From: Meiothermus sp.
GTDB lineage: Bacteria > Deinococcota > Deinococci > Deinococcales > Thermaceae
Length of the DNA: 64,000 nucleotides
Assembly (NCBI GenBank): GCA_026004095.1
Contig: BPIL01000009.1
Span: forward strand, 1-64,000
Reading direction: 5' to 3'
The position numbers and the translations under genes are program-made. Shown here piece after piece: positions 6,855-14,507 of the stretch (positions are counted from its first letter, which is position 1; the number at the start of each line of letters is the position of its first letter). The notes below the pieces were generated by a model that saw only the letters and a list, made by a program, of their open reading frames with translations, made no database searches and was not told the DNA's origin.

Positions 6855-7255
6855 ACCTGCAAGGCCCGGAAGGCTTCGCGGGCCTGGCGGCGGGCTTCCG
6901 CCAGCACCGGATCCAGGGGCTGGTAGGGGATCTCGTAGGTTTCCCCGGCCCGGTACACTACCTCACCCCGCTTGTTCACCACGTCCTGGCGGGGCTTGAG
7001 GGTCGCGGTTTTGATCTCCCCGCTGGGGCCCATCAGGCGGGCGTCCAGGCCGCGGGCTTTGAGCGCGTTGGCCAGGTAGGCGTTGTTGGTCACCACCGGG
7101 CCCTGGGTCCTGGCCAGGATGGCCTCCACCAGCCCCAGGTAGTTGCCCTTGAAGGGGAAGATCTCGCCGCCCAGGTAAACCACCCCCCGGAAGAGGTCTT
7201 TGCCGAGGGCCACCAACACCGTGTAGAGAACCACTGCTTGCATTTCCTTGCTCAT
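6851..7255 (-). CDS. Hypothetical protein, paralogue of the gene at 14556
   Basis: The protein has 134 residues and ATG 7255 preceded by AAAGGAG. The segment LFRGVVYLGGEIFPFKGNY, then LANALKARGLDARLM, aligns with VFAGAVYFDGEITRFKGTY and LATALKVAGYKAEVV in the 105-residue protein at 14556, roughly one third identity over 55 residues. Both probably share a small alpha/beta domain. This one has a longer C-terminal tail (VVNKRGEVVYRAGETYEIPY). Function is unknown. Its stop overlaps that of the convergent Crp/Fnr gene by 4 bp. Confidence 0.65.
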   Translation of the reverse strand: MSKEMQAVVLYTVLVALGKDLFRGVVYLGGEIFPFKGNYLGLVEAILARTQGPVVTNNAYLANALKARGLDARLMGPSGEIKTATLKPRQDVVNKRGEVVYRAGETYEIPYQPLDPVLAEARRQAREAFRALQV

Positions 7256-7267
7256 CCTTTGCTCCTT

Positions 7268-8953
7268 TCAGGCTGCTTTGGGCAGCACGATTCCATCGCC
7301 TTCGCCCTCCCAGGGCAGCAGGCTGGATGGCTGGGTGGGTTTGCCGTTCAGGCTGAACCTGAAGCGGCTCAAGAACAGGCGCTCCTGCGCCCGGGTGATG
7401 GCCACGTACAACAGCCGCCGTTCTTCCTCCAGCGAGGTCTGCTCCCCGCCGATGGGGAAGACCCCCTGCACCAGGCCGGGAATGAAGACCACCGGCCACT
7501 CCAGGCCCTTGGCGGCGTGAATGGTGGAGAGCCGCACCCCCTCAGAGGCGTCGGCCCCCAGGAAGAGCGAAACGGGGAAGAAGGAGGCCTCGAGGTCATT
7601 CCGCTCGAGCCACTCCCTGGCCAGCAGGGGCAGCCGTTGCAGCCGGCCCCAGCGCTCCGGGGCGTTGCCGAGCTTTTCCAGGTAGCCCATCAGCAGCCCC
7701 CTGCCCCCCTCGAGCAACTCCTCCAGCACTTCCGGCAGGGCCTCCCGTGGGATCTCCTGAAGCACGTTGCGCACCCACTGGATGTAGCCCCCTACCAGAC
7801 GCTGCTGCTCCAGGTCTACCCGAGGCAGCTTCAGGCTCTGCATGGCCTCTTCCAGCCGCCCGCCCGCTTCCAGCAGGCGTCTCAGCCCGGCCATTCCCAA
7901 CCCCGGCACCAGCGGCAGGATGCGGGCGGCCAGGTCCACCGGCGGCTGATCCAGCACCGCCAGCTTCAAAAGGGCCAGAAAGGCCTGCACCTCTCTGCGC
8001 TTCTCCAAAGCCACCCCGCCCACCAGGGCATAGGGGAGACCGGCCTTTAGAAGCGCCTCCTCAATGGGACCGATCTGCTGCCGGCTGCGCACCAGGATGG
8101 CCACCTCTGAGGGCGCAAATCCCTCGTGCTGGATAATCCGAACCACCCAGGCTGCCTCAGCCCAGGGGTTGTCCAGCACCTGCCAGACCGGGGGGGCTCC
8201 CCCGGGCGACCCCGCGATGGGGCTGGGCAGCACCAGCCGGGCCACCTTCAGGATGCTTTCGGGGCTGCGGTAGGAGCGTGAGAGCCGGTAGACCACCGGC
8301 TGGTAGGCCTCCACGAACCGCTCCATCACCTCCGGCAGGGCCCCCCGCCAGCCGTAGATCTGCTGGTTGGCGTCGCCCACCGCGTAGAAGTGCCCCCCCG
8401 GGGGGCACAGCTTTTGCAGCAGCGCCAGCTGCTCGGCGTCGGTGTCCTGGAACTCGTCCACCAAAAGCCACTCGCAACGCTCCCGGGCCCATTGCAACAG
8501 GGCCGGATCGTCCAGCGCGGCCAGGGCCCTTGGCACCAGGGTGCGCAGGCTGACCAGCCCCTCCGCCGCCAGCCATTCCTCGAAACCTTCTTCCGAGCCG
8601 TGCTGTTGCTGCCACTCAGCCCGGTAGCCCTCCTCCACCTCCTCGTCGATCACCCGAGGCGGGTGTTCGGTCTGCATCAGCAGCGAGAGGGCCAGGGCGT
8701 GCAGGGTCTTGATCTGGGGCAGCCGCGCCACCCGCCCGCTGAGCCGGGCCGCCATCTCCCCGGCAGCCTTGACGCTGAAGGTCACCAGGGTGACCCGCTC
8801 CGGGGCCTCTGTCTCCAAAAGCCGAACCACCCGCTCGATCAGGGTACGGGTCTTGCCCGAACCCGGCCCGGCCAACACCAAAGCCGCCCCCCGGCCATGG
8901 GAGGCGGCTTGCTCCTGAAAAGCATCTAGGCTGCGTAACTCACCTGCTCCCAA
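7268..8953 (-). CDS. UvrD/Rep-type SF1 DNA helicase (short form)
   Basis: This 561-residue superfamily 1A helicase shows motif I LVLAGPGSGKTRTL, motif Ia VTFSVKAAGEMAARL, motif II LLVDEFQDTD, motif III GDANQQIYGWRGA, motif IV region RLSRSYRSPESIL, motif V RLSTIHAAKGLEW and motif VI RRLLYVAITRAQERL. It should unwind DNA 3'-5' using ATP. It lacks about 150 residues relative to UvrD/PcrA (650-750), mainly in the accessory subdomains and C-terminal tail. The start is TTG 8953 behind GGAGG, overlapping the NYN gene by 28 bp. It probably serves plasmid replication or repair. Confidence 0.9.
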   Translation of the reverse strand: MGAGELRSLDAFQEQAASHGRGAALVLAGPGSGKTRTLIERVVRLLETEAPERVTLVTFSVKAAGEMAARLSGRVARLPQIKTLHALALSLLMQTEHPPRVIDEEVEEGYRAEWQQQHGSEEGFEEWLAAEGLVSLRTLVPRALAALDDPALLQWARERCEWLLVDEFQDTDAEQLALLQKLCPPGGHFYAVGDANQQIYGWRGALPEVMERFVEAYQPVVYRLSRSYRSPESILKVARLVLPSPIAGSPGGAPPVWQVLDNPWAEAAWVVRIIQHEGFAPSEVAILVRSRQQIGPIEEALLKAGLPYALVGGVALEKRREVQAFLALLKLAVLDQPPVDLAARILPLVPGLGMAGLRRLLEAGGRLEEAMQSLKLPRVDLEQQRLVGGYIQWVRNVLQEIPREALPEVLEELLEGGRGLLMGYLEKLGNAPERWGRLQRLPLLAREWLERNDLEASFFPVSLFLGADASEGVRLSTIHAAKGLEWPVVFIPGLVQGVFPIGGEQTSLEEERRLLYVAITRAQERLFLSRFRFSLNGKPTQPSSLLPWEGEGDGIVLPKAA

Positions 8954-9420
8954 GGGACCTCCTCCAGCAATCTCACGCTCTGGGCGGTCTGGGCCAGCTC
9001 CAGCGACAAAAGCCCCTGGAAGCTCCAGACCTCCACCTCTTTGCCCATCTGCACCACCCGGCTCACCGCCGGGGCCAAATCGCCGTCCCCCGAGACCAGC
9101 ACCGCCCGGTCGTAGGCCCCCTGTACCCCCAGGAAGACCAGATCGGTGGCCAAGGCCACATCGGTGCCCTTTTCCTGGCCCTGCTGCACCCGGCCTAAAA
9201 ACACCTCCCAGCCCTGCCGCCGCAGGGCCTCGATAAAGCCCAGGTGCAGCGCCCCGTCGCCGTACTCTGGCAGGGCGGAGTAATACTTCTTGATCACCGC
9301 CTCCGGGGCCAGGTGGCGCACCAGGCCGGGCATACTGATGCGTCGTCGTCGCTCCAGCACCCGGCGCTGCTTGAGTCCGTTGTACAGGTTGTTCCCATCT
9401 ACAAAGATGGCGGTTTTCAT
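8926..9420 (-). CDS. NYN-domain (LabA/DUF88-type) putative ribonuclease
   Basis: The 164-residue protein has the NYN/PIN-like acidic site: AIFVDGNNLYNGL at the N-terminus, KGTDVALATDLVFLG in the centre and AVLVSGDGDLAPAV. The Asp residues in these three motifs form the expected metal-binding set of LabA-type nucleases. The start at ATG 9420 has GGAGG 8 nt upstream. It overlaps the helicase gene downstream and lies behind the ssb terminator-like hairpin. Confidence 0.88.
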   Translation of the reverse strand: MKTAIFVDGNNLYNGLKQRRVLERRRRISMPGLVRHLAPEAVIKKYYSALPEYGDGALHLGFIEALRRQGWEVFLGRVQQGQEKGTDVALATDLVFLGVQGAYDRAVLVSGDGDLAPAVSRVVQMGKEVEVWSFQGLLSLELAQTAQSVRLLEEVPWEQVSYAA

Positions 9421-9441
9421 ACTGTGCCTCCTTTCTACCTT

Positions 9442-9473
9442 GGCAAAAAGGGGGGCTTCCGCCCCCCTTTGCC
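9442..9473 (-). terminator. Terminator-like hairpin between ssb and the NYN gene
   Basis: Inverted repeats 9442-9456 and 9461-9473 (loop TTCC) form a GC-rich stem with an A/T-rich base. The run of T lies within the 3' arm rather than after it, so it may be a weak terminator or mRNA-stabilising stem below ssb. Confidence 0.5.
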
Positions 9474-9484
9474 GAACTTTTGCC

Positions 9485-10210
9485 TCAGAAGGGCAGCGTC
9501 TCGGGGAAGTCCTCCAGCGCCCCGGCTGCCTTCTCCTCCTTGGCCTCCTCGCGGGCCTCCTTGAGCCCCTTGCGGGCCACCTCCACCTCCAGCTTCAGCC
9601 CGTAGCGCTTCTGCCCCTCCTTGTCGGTCCAGCTGTCGTTCTTGAGCCGGCCCGAGAGAAGCATCCGAGCCCCCTTGCGCCCTTCCTTGAGGGCCTCGGC
9701 CACCGGGCCGAAGGCCACGAAGGGGAGGAAGTCGGTCTTCTCCTTGGACAAGGAGATGGCCAGGGTGCCCCGGGCGAAGGGCACCCCGCTCTCCCCGTAG
9801 GAGAACTCCACGTCGCGGGTCAGGTTGCCCACCGCCCAGAACTCGTTGATCCCGTGCAGCAGGCGGCGCTGCCCCTTGCTGTCGGGGGCGGTGAGGTCGC
9901 CCTCGTCCACCTCGAAGGTCCACAGCCGCTGGGCCAGCACGCTGTGGCGCTCGCCCGCCTCGCTCTTGTAGCTCTCGAAGCGCCCCAGCACCTTGACCCC
10001 CATGCCGTCCTTGATCTGCTCGGCGGCCCGCTCGGCGGCCTGCCCCAGCGCCTTGATGCGCAGGTAGGTGGGCCCCTCGGTGCCCCGGCTCTGCATGGCC
10101 AGGGTGAACTCCAGCATGGCCACCCCGGTGGCGGTGTAGCGCAGGTCGCTGTTGTAGGCGGCCCCCTCCAGGTGGAGGCCCTGGTTGATGTAGGTCTCTT
10201 TCTCTTTCAT
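9485..10210 (-). CDS. ssb: Single-stranded DNA-binding protein, two OB-folds
   Basis: The 241-residue protein has the Deinococcus-Thermus SSB layout with two OB-folds in one chain. The first has RYTATGVAMLEFTLAMQSRG, the second LHGINEFWAVGNLTRDVEFS and GVPFARGTLAISLSKEKTDF. A charged linker ends in the acidic tip DFPETLPF, matching the LPF tail that recruits SSB-interacting proteins. It coats ssDNA during replication, repair or conjugative transfer. It has its own promoter and is followed by NYN and helicase genes. Confidence 0.94.
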   Translation of the reverse strand: MKEKETYINQGLHLEGAAYNSDLRYTATGVAMLEFTLAMQSRGTEGPTYLRIKALGQAAERAAEQIKDGMGVKVLGRFESYKSEAGERHSVLAQRLWTFEVDEGDLTAPDSKGQRRLLHGINEFWAVGNLTRDVEFSYGESGVPFARGTLAISLSKEKTDFLPFVAFGPVAEALKEGRKGARMLLSGRLKNDSWTDKEGQKRYGLKLEVEVARKGLKEAREEAKEEKAAGALEDFPETLPF

Positions 10211-10219
10211 CTCTGCACC

Positions 10220-10248
10220 ATCCTATTCCGAAAAGTTTTTATTTCCAA
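10220..10248 (-). promoter_or_regulatory. ssb promoter
   Basis: TTGGAA (10248-10243) and TAGGAT (10225-10220) are separated by 17 bp on the minus strand, with ATG 9 nt after the -10. The spacer contains AAAAACTTTTCGG, the element shared with other operons of the window. The promoter overlaps the 3' end of the upstream gene. Confidence 0.65.
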
Positions 10249-10901
10249 GCCAGGCCCAGGCGGCGGCTGAGCGCGTCCACCCCCGCCCCCACCCGCTCCA
10301 GGCTCTTCATCAGCAATGCCGGGCGCGCCCCGTAGGCCCGCTCCACCATGACCCGATCCAGATCCGGTTCCCGCACGACGCAAAGCAGCCCCTCCAGCGC
10401 CCGCAAGGCCAGCCACAGCTCGGCCAGCTTGAGCTCCTCCCACAGGCGGGGGTTGCGGGCGTGGCCCAGGTAGTTCTGCATCCAGCGCAGCCCCTCCCAC
10501 AGGAAGGTTTCCTGGTCGCCCTGCTCCAGCCCCAGGGCCGCCCCCAGGGTGGCCGGGTTCAACGCCAGCTCCGCCGCCGGGGCCCCCACCTCGGCCTCGC
10601 TGTACAGCCGGGTCGGCTCGAAGTTGTGGGCCCGCGAGCCCACGATCAGCACGCCGGGGGCGCCCGGGCCGGGCCGATACCCCAGCCAGCCCCACTGCCG
10701 CAGGTTCTTGACCCGCAGGGCCTGGGGGGCCTGCGCCGCCACCAGCAGGCGGTTGTTGAGCGAGAGGTGGAAGTGGGCCCCCAGGGCCCGCCCCAGGGGG
10801 TGCAGGGGGGCCGGATCCCCCCGCACCACCTGCCAGACCATGCCCTGCACCCGGCTGCGAATTTGCTCTACGCCCTCGGTTTTACTCTGCGTTTCCATCA
10901 T
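10239..10901 (-). CDS. ArdC N-terminal-domain-like protein
   Basis: From ATG 10901 (AGGAGCTCG upstream) the protein has 220 residues. The stretch LSLNNRLLVAAQAPQALRV, then LRQWGWLGYRPGPGAPGVLI follows the ArdC/LtrC N-terminal pattern (NQLLIAAQxPxATRV, FRxWQxLGRxVRKGExGIxI), a ssDNA-binding module of anti-restriction proteins. The metallopeptidase part (HExxH) is missing. The C-terminal half is an uncharacterised helical region. Placed just upstream of ssb, it may act on ssDNA during plasmid establishment; this is inference. Confidence 0.6.
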   Translation of the reverse strand: MMETQSKTEGVEQIRSRVQGMVWQVVRGDPAPLHPLGRALGAHFHLSLNNRLLVAAQAPQALRVKNLRQWGWLGYRPGPGAPGVLIVGSRAHNFEPTRLYSEAEVGAPAAELALNPATLGAALGLEQGDQETFLWEGLRWMQNYLGHARNPRLWEELKLAELWLALRALEGLLCVVREPDLDRVMVERAYGARPALLMKSLERVGAGVDALSRRLGLAWK

Positions 10902-11073
10902 ATTCGAGCTCCTGTACCGCCTGCTCAAAGGCATCTACTACCTCGTCGGGGGCGTCCCAGATTTCCTGGTAAAAGCGGAGGATCCCCTCCCGCACCACCC
11001 GCACCAACCGGCCGGTGTACCAGTCCTGCACCGTGCAGGCGGTACCGTCTGCTAGCTGAAACCGGAGTTCCAT
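10882..11073 (-). CDS. Small hypothetical protein
   Basis: The 63-residue protein (MELRFQLADGTACTVQDWYT at the start) has GGAGGTGAAT before ATG 11073 and overlaps the ArdC-like gene by 20 bp. A beta-hairpin start and acidic helical end (EVVDAFEQAVQELEYDGNAE) are likely. No family is recognised. Confidence 0.6.
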   Translation of the reverse strand: MELRFQLADGTACTVQDWYTGRLVRVVREGILRFYQEIWDAPDEVVDAFEQAVQELEYDGNAE

Positions 11074-11095
11074 ATTCACCTCCTTCAAACGAGAA

Positions 11096-11117
11096 CCTCG
11101 AGGGTCTCCCCTCGAGG
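11096..11117 (-). terminator. GC-rich hairpin below the LRV gene
   Basis: A perfect 9-bp stem (11096-11104 with 11109-11117, containing CTCGAG on each arm) lies between the LRV gene and the 63-residue gene. There is no T-run, so it is at most a pause or processing site. Confidence 0.35.
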
Positions 11118-11139
11118 CCAACCTCCCCTGCACCAGGGG

Positions 11140-11493
11140 TCAGAGCATCCGGCCCAGGGTGGCCTGGGCCGCTTCCCGCACCATCTCCACCGCATCGGCG
11201 GCCAGGGCCTCCAGCACCACCGGCGGGGTCTCCCGCCTGCGGGCCAGCGCCAGCCGGAGCCAGCGGTTAAGCTGCCCCAGCCGCTCCACCAGCGCCGCCG
11301 GGGGCAGGGCCGGGTTCAGGCAGGCCTTTGCCTGCACCTCCGGGTGGCGATCCTCCAGCAGCCCCGCCAGCACCGCCGCCGGGGTGCAGGGATTCGCCGC
11401 CACCGCCATGCGGACCCGCCACTCGGGATGCCGGGCCAACTCGGCCAGCACCTCGGGGCGCCGCTCCTCCGCCAGAACCATCAGGTTTTCCAT
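11140..11493 (-). CDS. LRV-repeat protein
   Basis: From ATG 11493 the 117-residue protein consists of about four leucine-rich-variant repeats: LAELARHPEWRVRMAVAANP, then LLEDRHPEVQAKACLNPALP and RLALARRRETPPVVLEALAA. The repeats are 22-25 residues, as in the small protein at 3664 and the large one at 55762. LRV solenoids are protein-binding scaffolds. GGAGG lies 6 nt before the start. Confidence 0.78.
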   Translation of the reverse strand: MENLMVLAEERRPEVLAELARHPEWRVRMAVAANPCTPAAVLAGLLEDRHPEVQAKACLNPALPPAALVERLGQLNRWLRLALARRRETPPVVLEALAADAVEMVREAAQATLGRML

Positions 11494-11559
11494 ACATCCT
11501 CCCTGGTCTTGCCCTCTTTTTGGTCTTGAGGAATCCCAAAGGGGGCAAGACATCGAAAC

Positions 11560-12201
11560 CTAGTCCTTGTAGGGATCCTCCACCCCCGCCCCCGCCATCA
11601 CCACCACCAGGGGGCGCAGGGTATGCAGCACCTGGATGGTGGGGCCCTGGGCGGCCAACACCTCGGTGAGCCGCCGGTAGACCTGGGGGGACTCATCCAC
11701 ATCCCCGCCCCGGCGGATGACCCCCTTGGCCCGGAGCCAGGCATCCATCTCCTCGACGGACACCTTCCCGGGCTCGAGCAGCGCCCCGGTTTTGCGGTGG
11801 CGCTTGCCCAGGGCCTCGCGGCGGCTCATCACCCGCCCCGCCCCGTGGACGGTGGAGAAGAGCGCCGCCTCCTGGAGGGGCCGGGCCCCTGGGTCGGTGC
11901 AACCCTGGAGGATGACCGCATCATCCCCCATGCTCCCGCCGACGAAGCCCTTCTGGCCGGGGAAGGCGGGCGTGGCCCCCTTGCGCACCACCACCAGCTC
12001 CTCCCCCCCGTGGATCTCCCGCCAGGCGAAGTTGTGGTGGTTGTGCACCAGCTCCACCTCCACCCCGCCCAGGAGCTGCACCACCTTGCGGGCCACCCAC
12101 TCCCGTCCGGCGTAGGCGTAGCGCCCCGCCAGGTTCATCAGGGCCCAGCAGCGCTGCCCCAGCTCGTCGCTGAGGCTGAGCAGCGTCTCGGCCTCGGGCA
12201 A
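11560..12201 (-). pseudogene. C-terminal fragment of RtcB RNA ligase
   Basis: The frame after the SLOG gene matches the C-terminal half of RtcB: ELVHNHHNFAWREIHGGEE, VVRKGATPAFPGQKGFVGGS and LFSTVHGAGRVMSRREAL, with the guanylated histidine in HGAGR. The N-terminal half with metal ligands DxxCG, GTLGSGNHF and HSGSRG is absent. The only plausible start is a TTG at 12201, two bases after the SLOG stop and without a good Shine-Dalgarno. With only 213 residues against 400-480, it cannot form the two-metal active site. It is probably a remnant joined to the SLOG gene by deletion; a reused binding protein is possible. Confidence 0.75.
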
Positions 12202-12203
12202 CC

Positions 12204-12731
12204 TTACCGAACCAGCCGGGCGATCCGTTCCAGCGCCCCATCCTTGCGCAGGTTCACCACCGGCACCCCCCACCTCGAGGCCAGCCGGATGGCCTGCCCG
12301 GTGCCCCCCGTCCCCGGCCCGCACTCCCGCTCGTGCTCGGCCCCGTCCGGCGTCCAGCAGATGACCAGCGCCACCGGGTCGTCGAGGTTTGCCCCCAGCA
12401 CCTGGTGGCTGTTGCGGGCCATCAGCTTCTGCGCCCCCGGGGAGAGCCGCGACCAGGCCGGGTGCAGCGGGGCCGCCACCTCCAGGGCCCGGGGGCTGGG
12501 GCGTTCCAGGGTGGCAGCCTGGTAGCCGTTGTACCCCGGCCAGGGCAGGAACACCTCCACCGTGCCCCCACCGGCCCGGGCGCCCCGCTCAAAGGCCTGA
12601 TCCGCCCCCTCCGCCCCGCCCGTCCTGAGCATCCAGCCGAGCGCTGCCAGCCGCCGGGCGATCCGCTCCATCAGGCCCAGCACCTCTTCCGGGGCCTTCC
12701 GGCTCCCCACCCCTGCGTATACCTTCTTCAT
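12204..12731 (-). CDS. SLOG-fold (DprA/LOG-like) protein
   Basis: The 175-residue protein begins KKVYAGVGSRKAPEEVLGLM and continues LRTGGAEGADQAFERGARAG and VEVFLPWPGYNGY. These are the nucleotide-binding loops of the SLOG superfamily (DprA, LOG, YpsA types), often seen in phages and plasmids. ARNSHQVLGANLDDPVALVI fits the later strands. It might bind ssDNA or nucleotide-derived ligands. AGGAGG lies 5 nt before ATG 12731. The start is inside the 3' end of the parB-like gene. Confidence 0.75.
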   Translation of the reverse strand: MKKVYAGVGSRKAPEEVLGLMERIARRLAALGWMLRTGGAEGADQAFERGARAGGGTVEVFLPWPGYNGYQAATLERPSPRALEVAAPLHPAWSRLSPGAQKLMARNSHQVLGANLDDPVALVICWTPDGAEHERECGPGTGGTGQAIRLASRWGVPVVNLRKDGALERIARLVR

Positions 12732-13818
12732 AAGATACCTCCTGCATCGAGGCCCGCAGCACCTCCAGGTCGGCCTTGCGCAGCACCCGGGCCAGCCGCC
12801 GGGCCTGTTCCAGCACCGCCTCGTGCCGTTGACCCCCCGCCGTCTCGACGAAGGCCTTCACGCTCTTGGAAAGCCGCTGGAGCTCGTACATCAGCTCCTC
12901 GAGCTCCTTCACCTCTTTCCACGCCGGGGGGGTCTCCTGCCTCGGCTCCTTGACCTCCTCCTCCTTTTCCGGTCGCTCGCGGAAGGGGGAGCGGAAGGTC
13001 AGACCGGCTTTGCGCACCTCCGGCTCGAGCAGCTCCGCCAGCCGCCTGAGTTCCTCCTCCACCTTTTTCAGGCTCTTGAACTCCAGGCGCTCGACCTTCT
13101 TCTCGAAGATGAGCCACTCCCGCAGGGCCGGGGGGATGCGGGGGTCGTCCAGAGGCAGCTTGTCCACGGCTATATCTGCCTCAATGCCCTGGAGGATGAC
13201 CGTGACCTTCTTCTTGCGGATCTTCCGGGCCCCGTGCGCCACCGCAGCCCACTTATGGAGGAAGTAGGGGCCGGGCCGCAGCCGCCGCACCAGGATCCAC
13301 CCGGCCTGCGGGCTGCTTTCAATGACCTTGAACAGGGCCTGGGCGTAGTTGCGCACCGTTCCCACGTTCTCGAAGCCCAGTCCCCGGAAGATCTGGATTT
13401 CCTCCTCGCTTAGGGCATTTTTTAGGATGGCCTTGAGCACGCTTTCCTCGCTGGTGCGCCGTACCCGGCTCAGGTAGCTGATGGCCCGCACCAGCTTGCC
13501 GATGGAGTTGATGCCCTCCCGTTGCTCGTTTTCCACCAGGGCCAGGGCCTCCATCTCGGCCTCGTCCACGTCCTCCAGCACGAAGGCCGGCACCTCCTCC
13601 CAGCCGAGCACGTCCCGCATGGCCCGCAGGCGCCGCTCCCCGGCGATCAGGACGTAGCCCTCCCCGCTCCTGCTTACCAGGATGGGCGATAGCAGACCGT
13701 GCCGCTGTATGGAGGCAGCCAGGTTTGCCAGCGCGCCAAACTCCTCTTCAGATCGGTACTGGTAAGGGTTGGTAACGATGACCGAGGCCCTAATCCTTTG
13801 AGGAATAAGATTGTTCAT
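12589..13818 (-). CDS. Second ParB-like nuclease-domain protein
   Basis: The protein has about 409 residues from ATG 13818, six bases after TATAAT (leaderless); an upstream in-frame ATG would overlap the -10 box. It contains LANLAASIQRHGLLSPILVS, YVLIAGERRLRAMRDVLGW and ALVENEQREGINSIGKLVRA, the ParB N-domain with GERR intact. A central HTH-like region and a long Lys/Glu coiled coil (KSLKKVEEELRRLAELLEPE) follow. The last 47 codons overlap the SLOG gene by 143 bp and are Gly/Pro/Arg-rich, so the true end may have been closer before a stop was lost. Six 30-bp repeats lie directly upstream. Confidence 0.85.
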   Translation of the reverse strand: MNNLIPQRIRASVIVTNPYQYRSEEEFGALANLAASIQRHGLLSPILVSRSGEGYVLIAGERRLRAMRDVLGWEEVPAFVLEDVDEAEMEALALVENEQREGINSIGKLVRAISYLSRVRRTSEESVLKAILKNALSEEEIQIFRGLGFENVGTVRNYAQALFKVIESSPQAGWILVRRLRPGPYFLHKWAAVAHGARKIRKKKVTVILQGIEADIAVDKLPLDDPRIPPALREWLIFEKKVERLEFKSLKKVEEELRRLAELLEPEVRKAGLTFRSPFRERPEKEEEVKEPRQETPPAWKEVKELEELMYELQRLSKSVKAFVETAGGQRHEAVLEQARRLARVLRKADLEVLRASMQEVSYEEGIRRGGEPEGPGRGAGPDGADRPAAGSARLDAQDGRGGGGGSGL

Positions 13819-13824
13819 ACAGAC

Positions 13825-13850
13825 ATTATACATAAACTTTTTATTTATAA
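13825..13850 (-). promoter_or_regulatory. parB2 promoter
   Basis: TATAAT (13830-13825) stands 6 nt before ATG. The upstream sequence TATAAATAAAAAGTTTATG closely matches the hoxX promoter (TATAAAGCGAAAAGTTTTTG before its TATAAT). The AT-rich block borders the iteron array. Confidence 0.7.
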
Positions 13851-13874
13851 AAATTCCACTTGCGCCCCAGGGCA

Positions 13875-14047
13875 GTAAGAATCATATCGGCTGTGCCCTC
13901 GAGGGTAAGAATCATATCGGCTGTGCCCTCGAGGGTAAGAATCATATCGGCTGTACCCTCGAGGGTAAGAATCATTCAGGCTTGTACTCTCGAGGGTAAG
14001 AATCATATCGGCTGTGCCCTCGAGGGTAAGAATCATATCGGCTGTGC
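13875..14047. repeat. Six tandem 30-bp direct repeats (iterons or centromere)
   Basis: Units start at 13875, 13905, 13935, 13965, 13996 and 14026 and share GTAAGAATCATATCGGCTGT, followed by a CCCTCGAGG palindrome. The fourth unit is degenerate and 31 bp long, and the last is partial. The array ends 57 bp upstream of the parB-like start, next to an AT-rich stretch. Such arrays are bound by plasmid partition or initiator proteins, so this is a candidate parS or origin. Units are contiguous with no spacers. Confidence 0.85.
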
Positions 14048-14052
14048 AGCGA

Positions 14053-14202
14053 TTACTCGCCGGCCTTTTCCGCGGCCTGCTCGAGGAGCGCCACCACTTC
14101 CTCGCTGGCCTCGTGCCGCACTGCATCCAGAACCACCCGCAAAACTGCGGGCAAACCATGGCTCATGATCAGATCCTCGACTTCCACTTCCCACGGGGTC
14201 AC
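14053..14202 (-). CDS. Small hypothetical acidic protein
   Basis: GTG 14202 is preceded by AAGGAGGCGTGAC and starts two bases after the hicB-like stop, giving 49 residues (EVEDLIMSHGLPAVLRVVLD, then HEASEEVVALLEQAAEKAGE). Two amphipathic helices are likely. It may work with the HicB-like protein, but no toxin fold is recognised. Confidence 0.55.
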   Translation of the reverse strand: MTPWEVEVEDLIMSHGLPAVLRVVLDAVRHEASEEVVALLEQAAEKAGE

Positions 14203-14203
14203 G

Positions 14204-14389
14204 TCACGCCTCCTTGGTTCGATGCTCCTGATCCACCTCGAGCCACAACTCAATAGCCTCGCGGATCATTGCCAGAGCCTCTTCCTCGGTTTCGCCCACG
14301 GTCACACATCCGGGTAGCTCGGGCACCAGCACGGTAAACCCACCCTCCGGCTCTGCCACCATCTCAATTTCATATCCCAGCACCTTCAC
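14204..14389 (-). CDS. HicB-like antitoxin-domain protein
   Basis: The 61-residue protein from GTG 14389 has GGFTVLVPELPGCVTVGETE, then ALAMIREAIELWLEVDQE, the partial RNase H fold of HicB antitoxins. A HicA toxin (a short double-stranded-RNA-binding-domain protein) is not adjacent, so it may be an orphan HicB. Its start overlaps the stop of the small membrane protein (GTGA). Confidence 0.78.
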   Translation of the reverse strand: MKVLGYEIEMVAEPEGGFTVLVPELPGCVTVGETEEEALAMIREAIELWLEVDQEHRTKEA

Positions 14390-14499
14390 TTTTTCACCAC
14401 CTTGCGGATGGCGGCCAGCTCCTCCCGCCAACCCTCGATGAACACAAAGACCGCCAGCACCACCAGCGCGAGACCGATCAGAATGGCCAGCATTTCCAT
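14386..14499 (-). CDS. 37-residue single-pass membrane protein
   Basis: MEMLAILIGLALVVLAVFVF forms one transmembrane helix followed by a basic tail (EGWREELAAIRKVVKK). GGGAGGGAG precedes ATG 14499. Its size, helix and coupling to the HicB-like gene are compatible with a small membrane toxin or holin-like peptide, which is inference only. Confidence 0.6.
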   Translation of the reverse strand: MEMLAILIGLALVVLAVFVFIEGWREELAAIRKVVKK

Positions 14500-14507
14500 A
14501 GCTCCCT

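Noticed and set aside
13875-14047. CRISPR array
   Set aside because: Repeat units are contiguous 30-mers with no variable spacers and no cas genes nearby; they are tandem iterons.
14204-14499. Complete HicAB toxin-antitoxin pair
   Set aside because: No HicA-like protein is adjacent; the neighbour is a single-pass membrane peptide.
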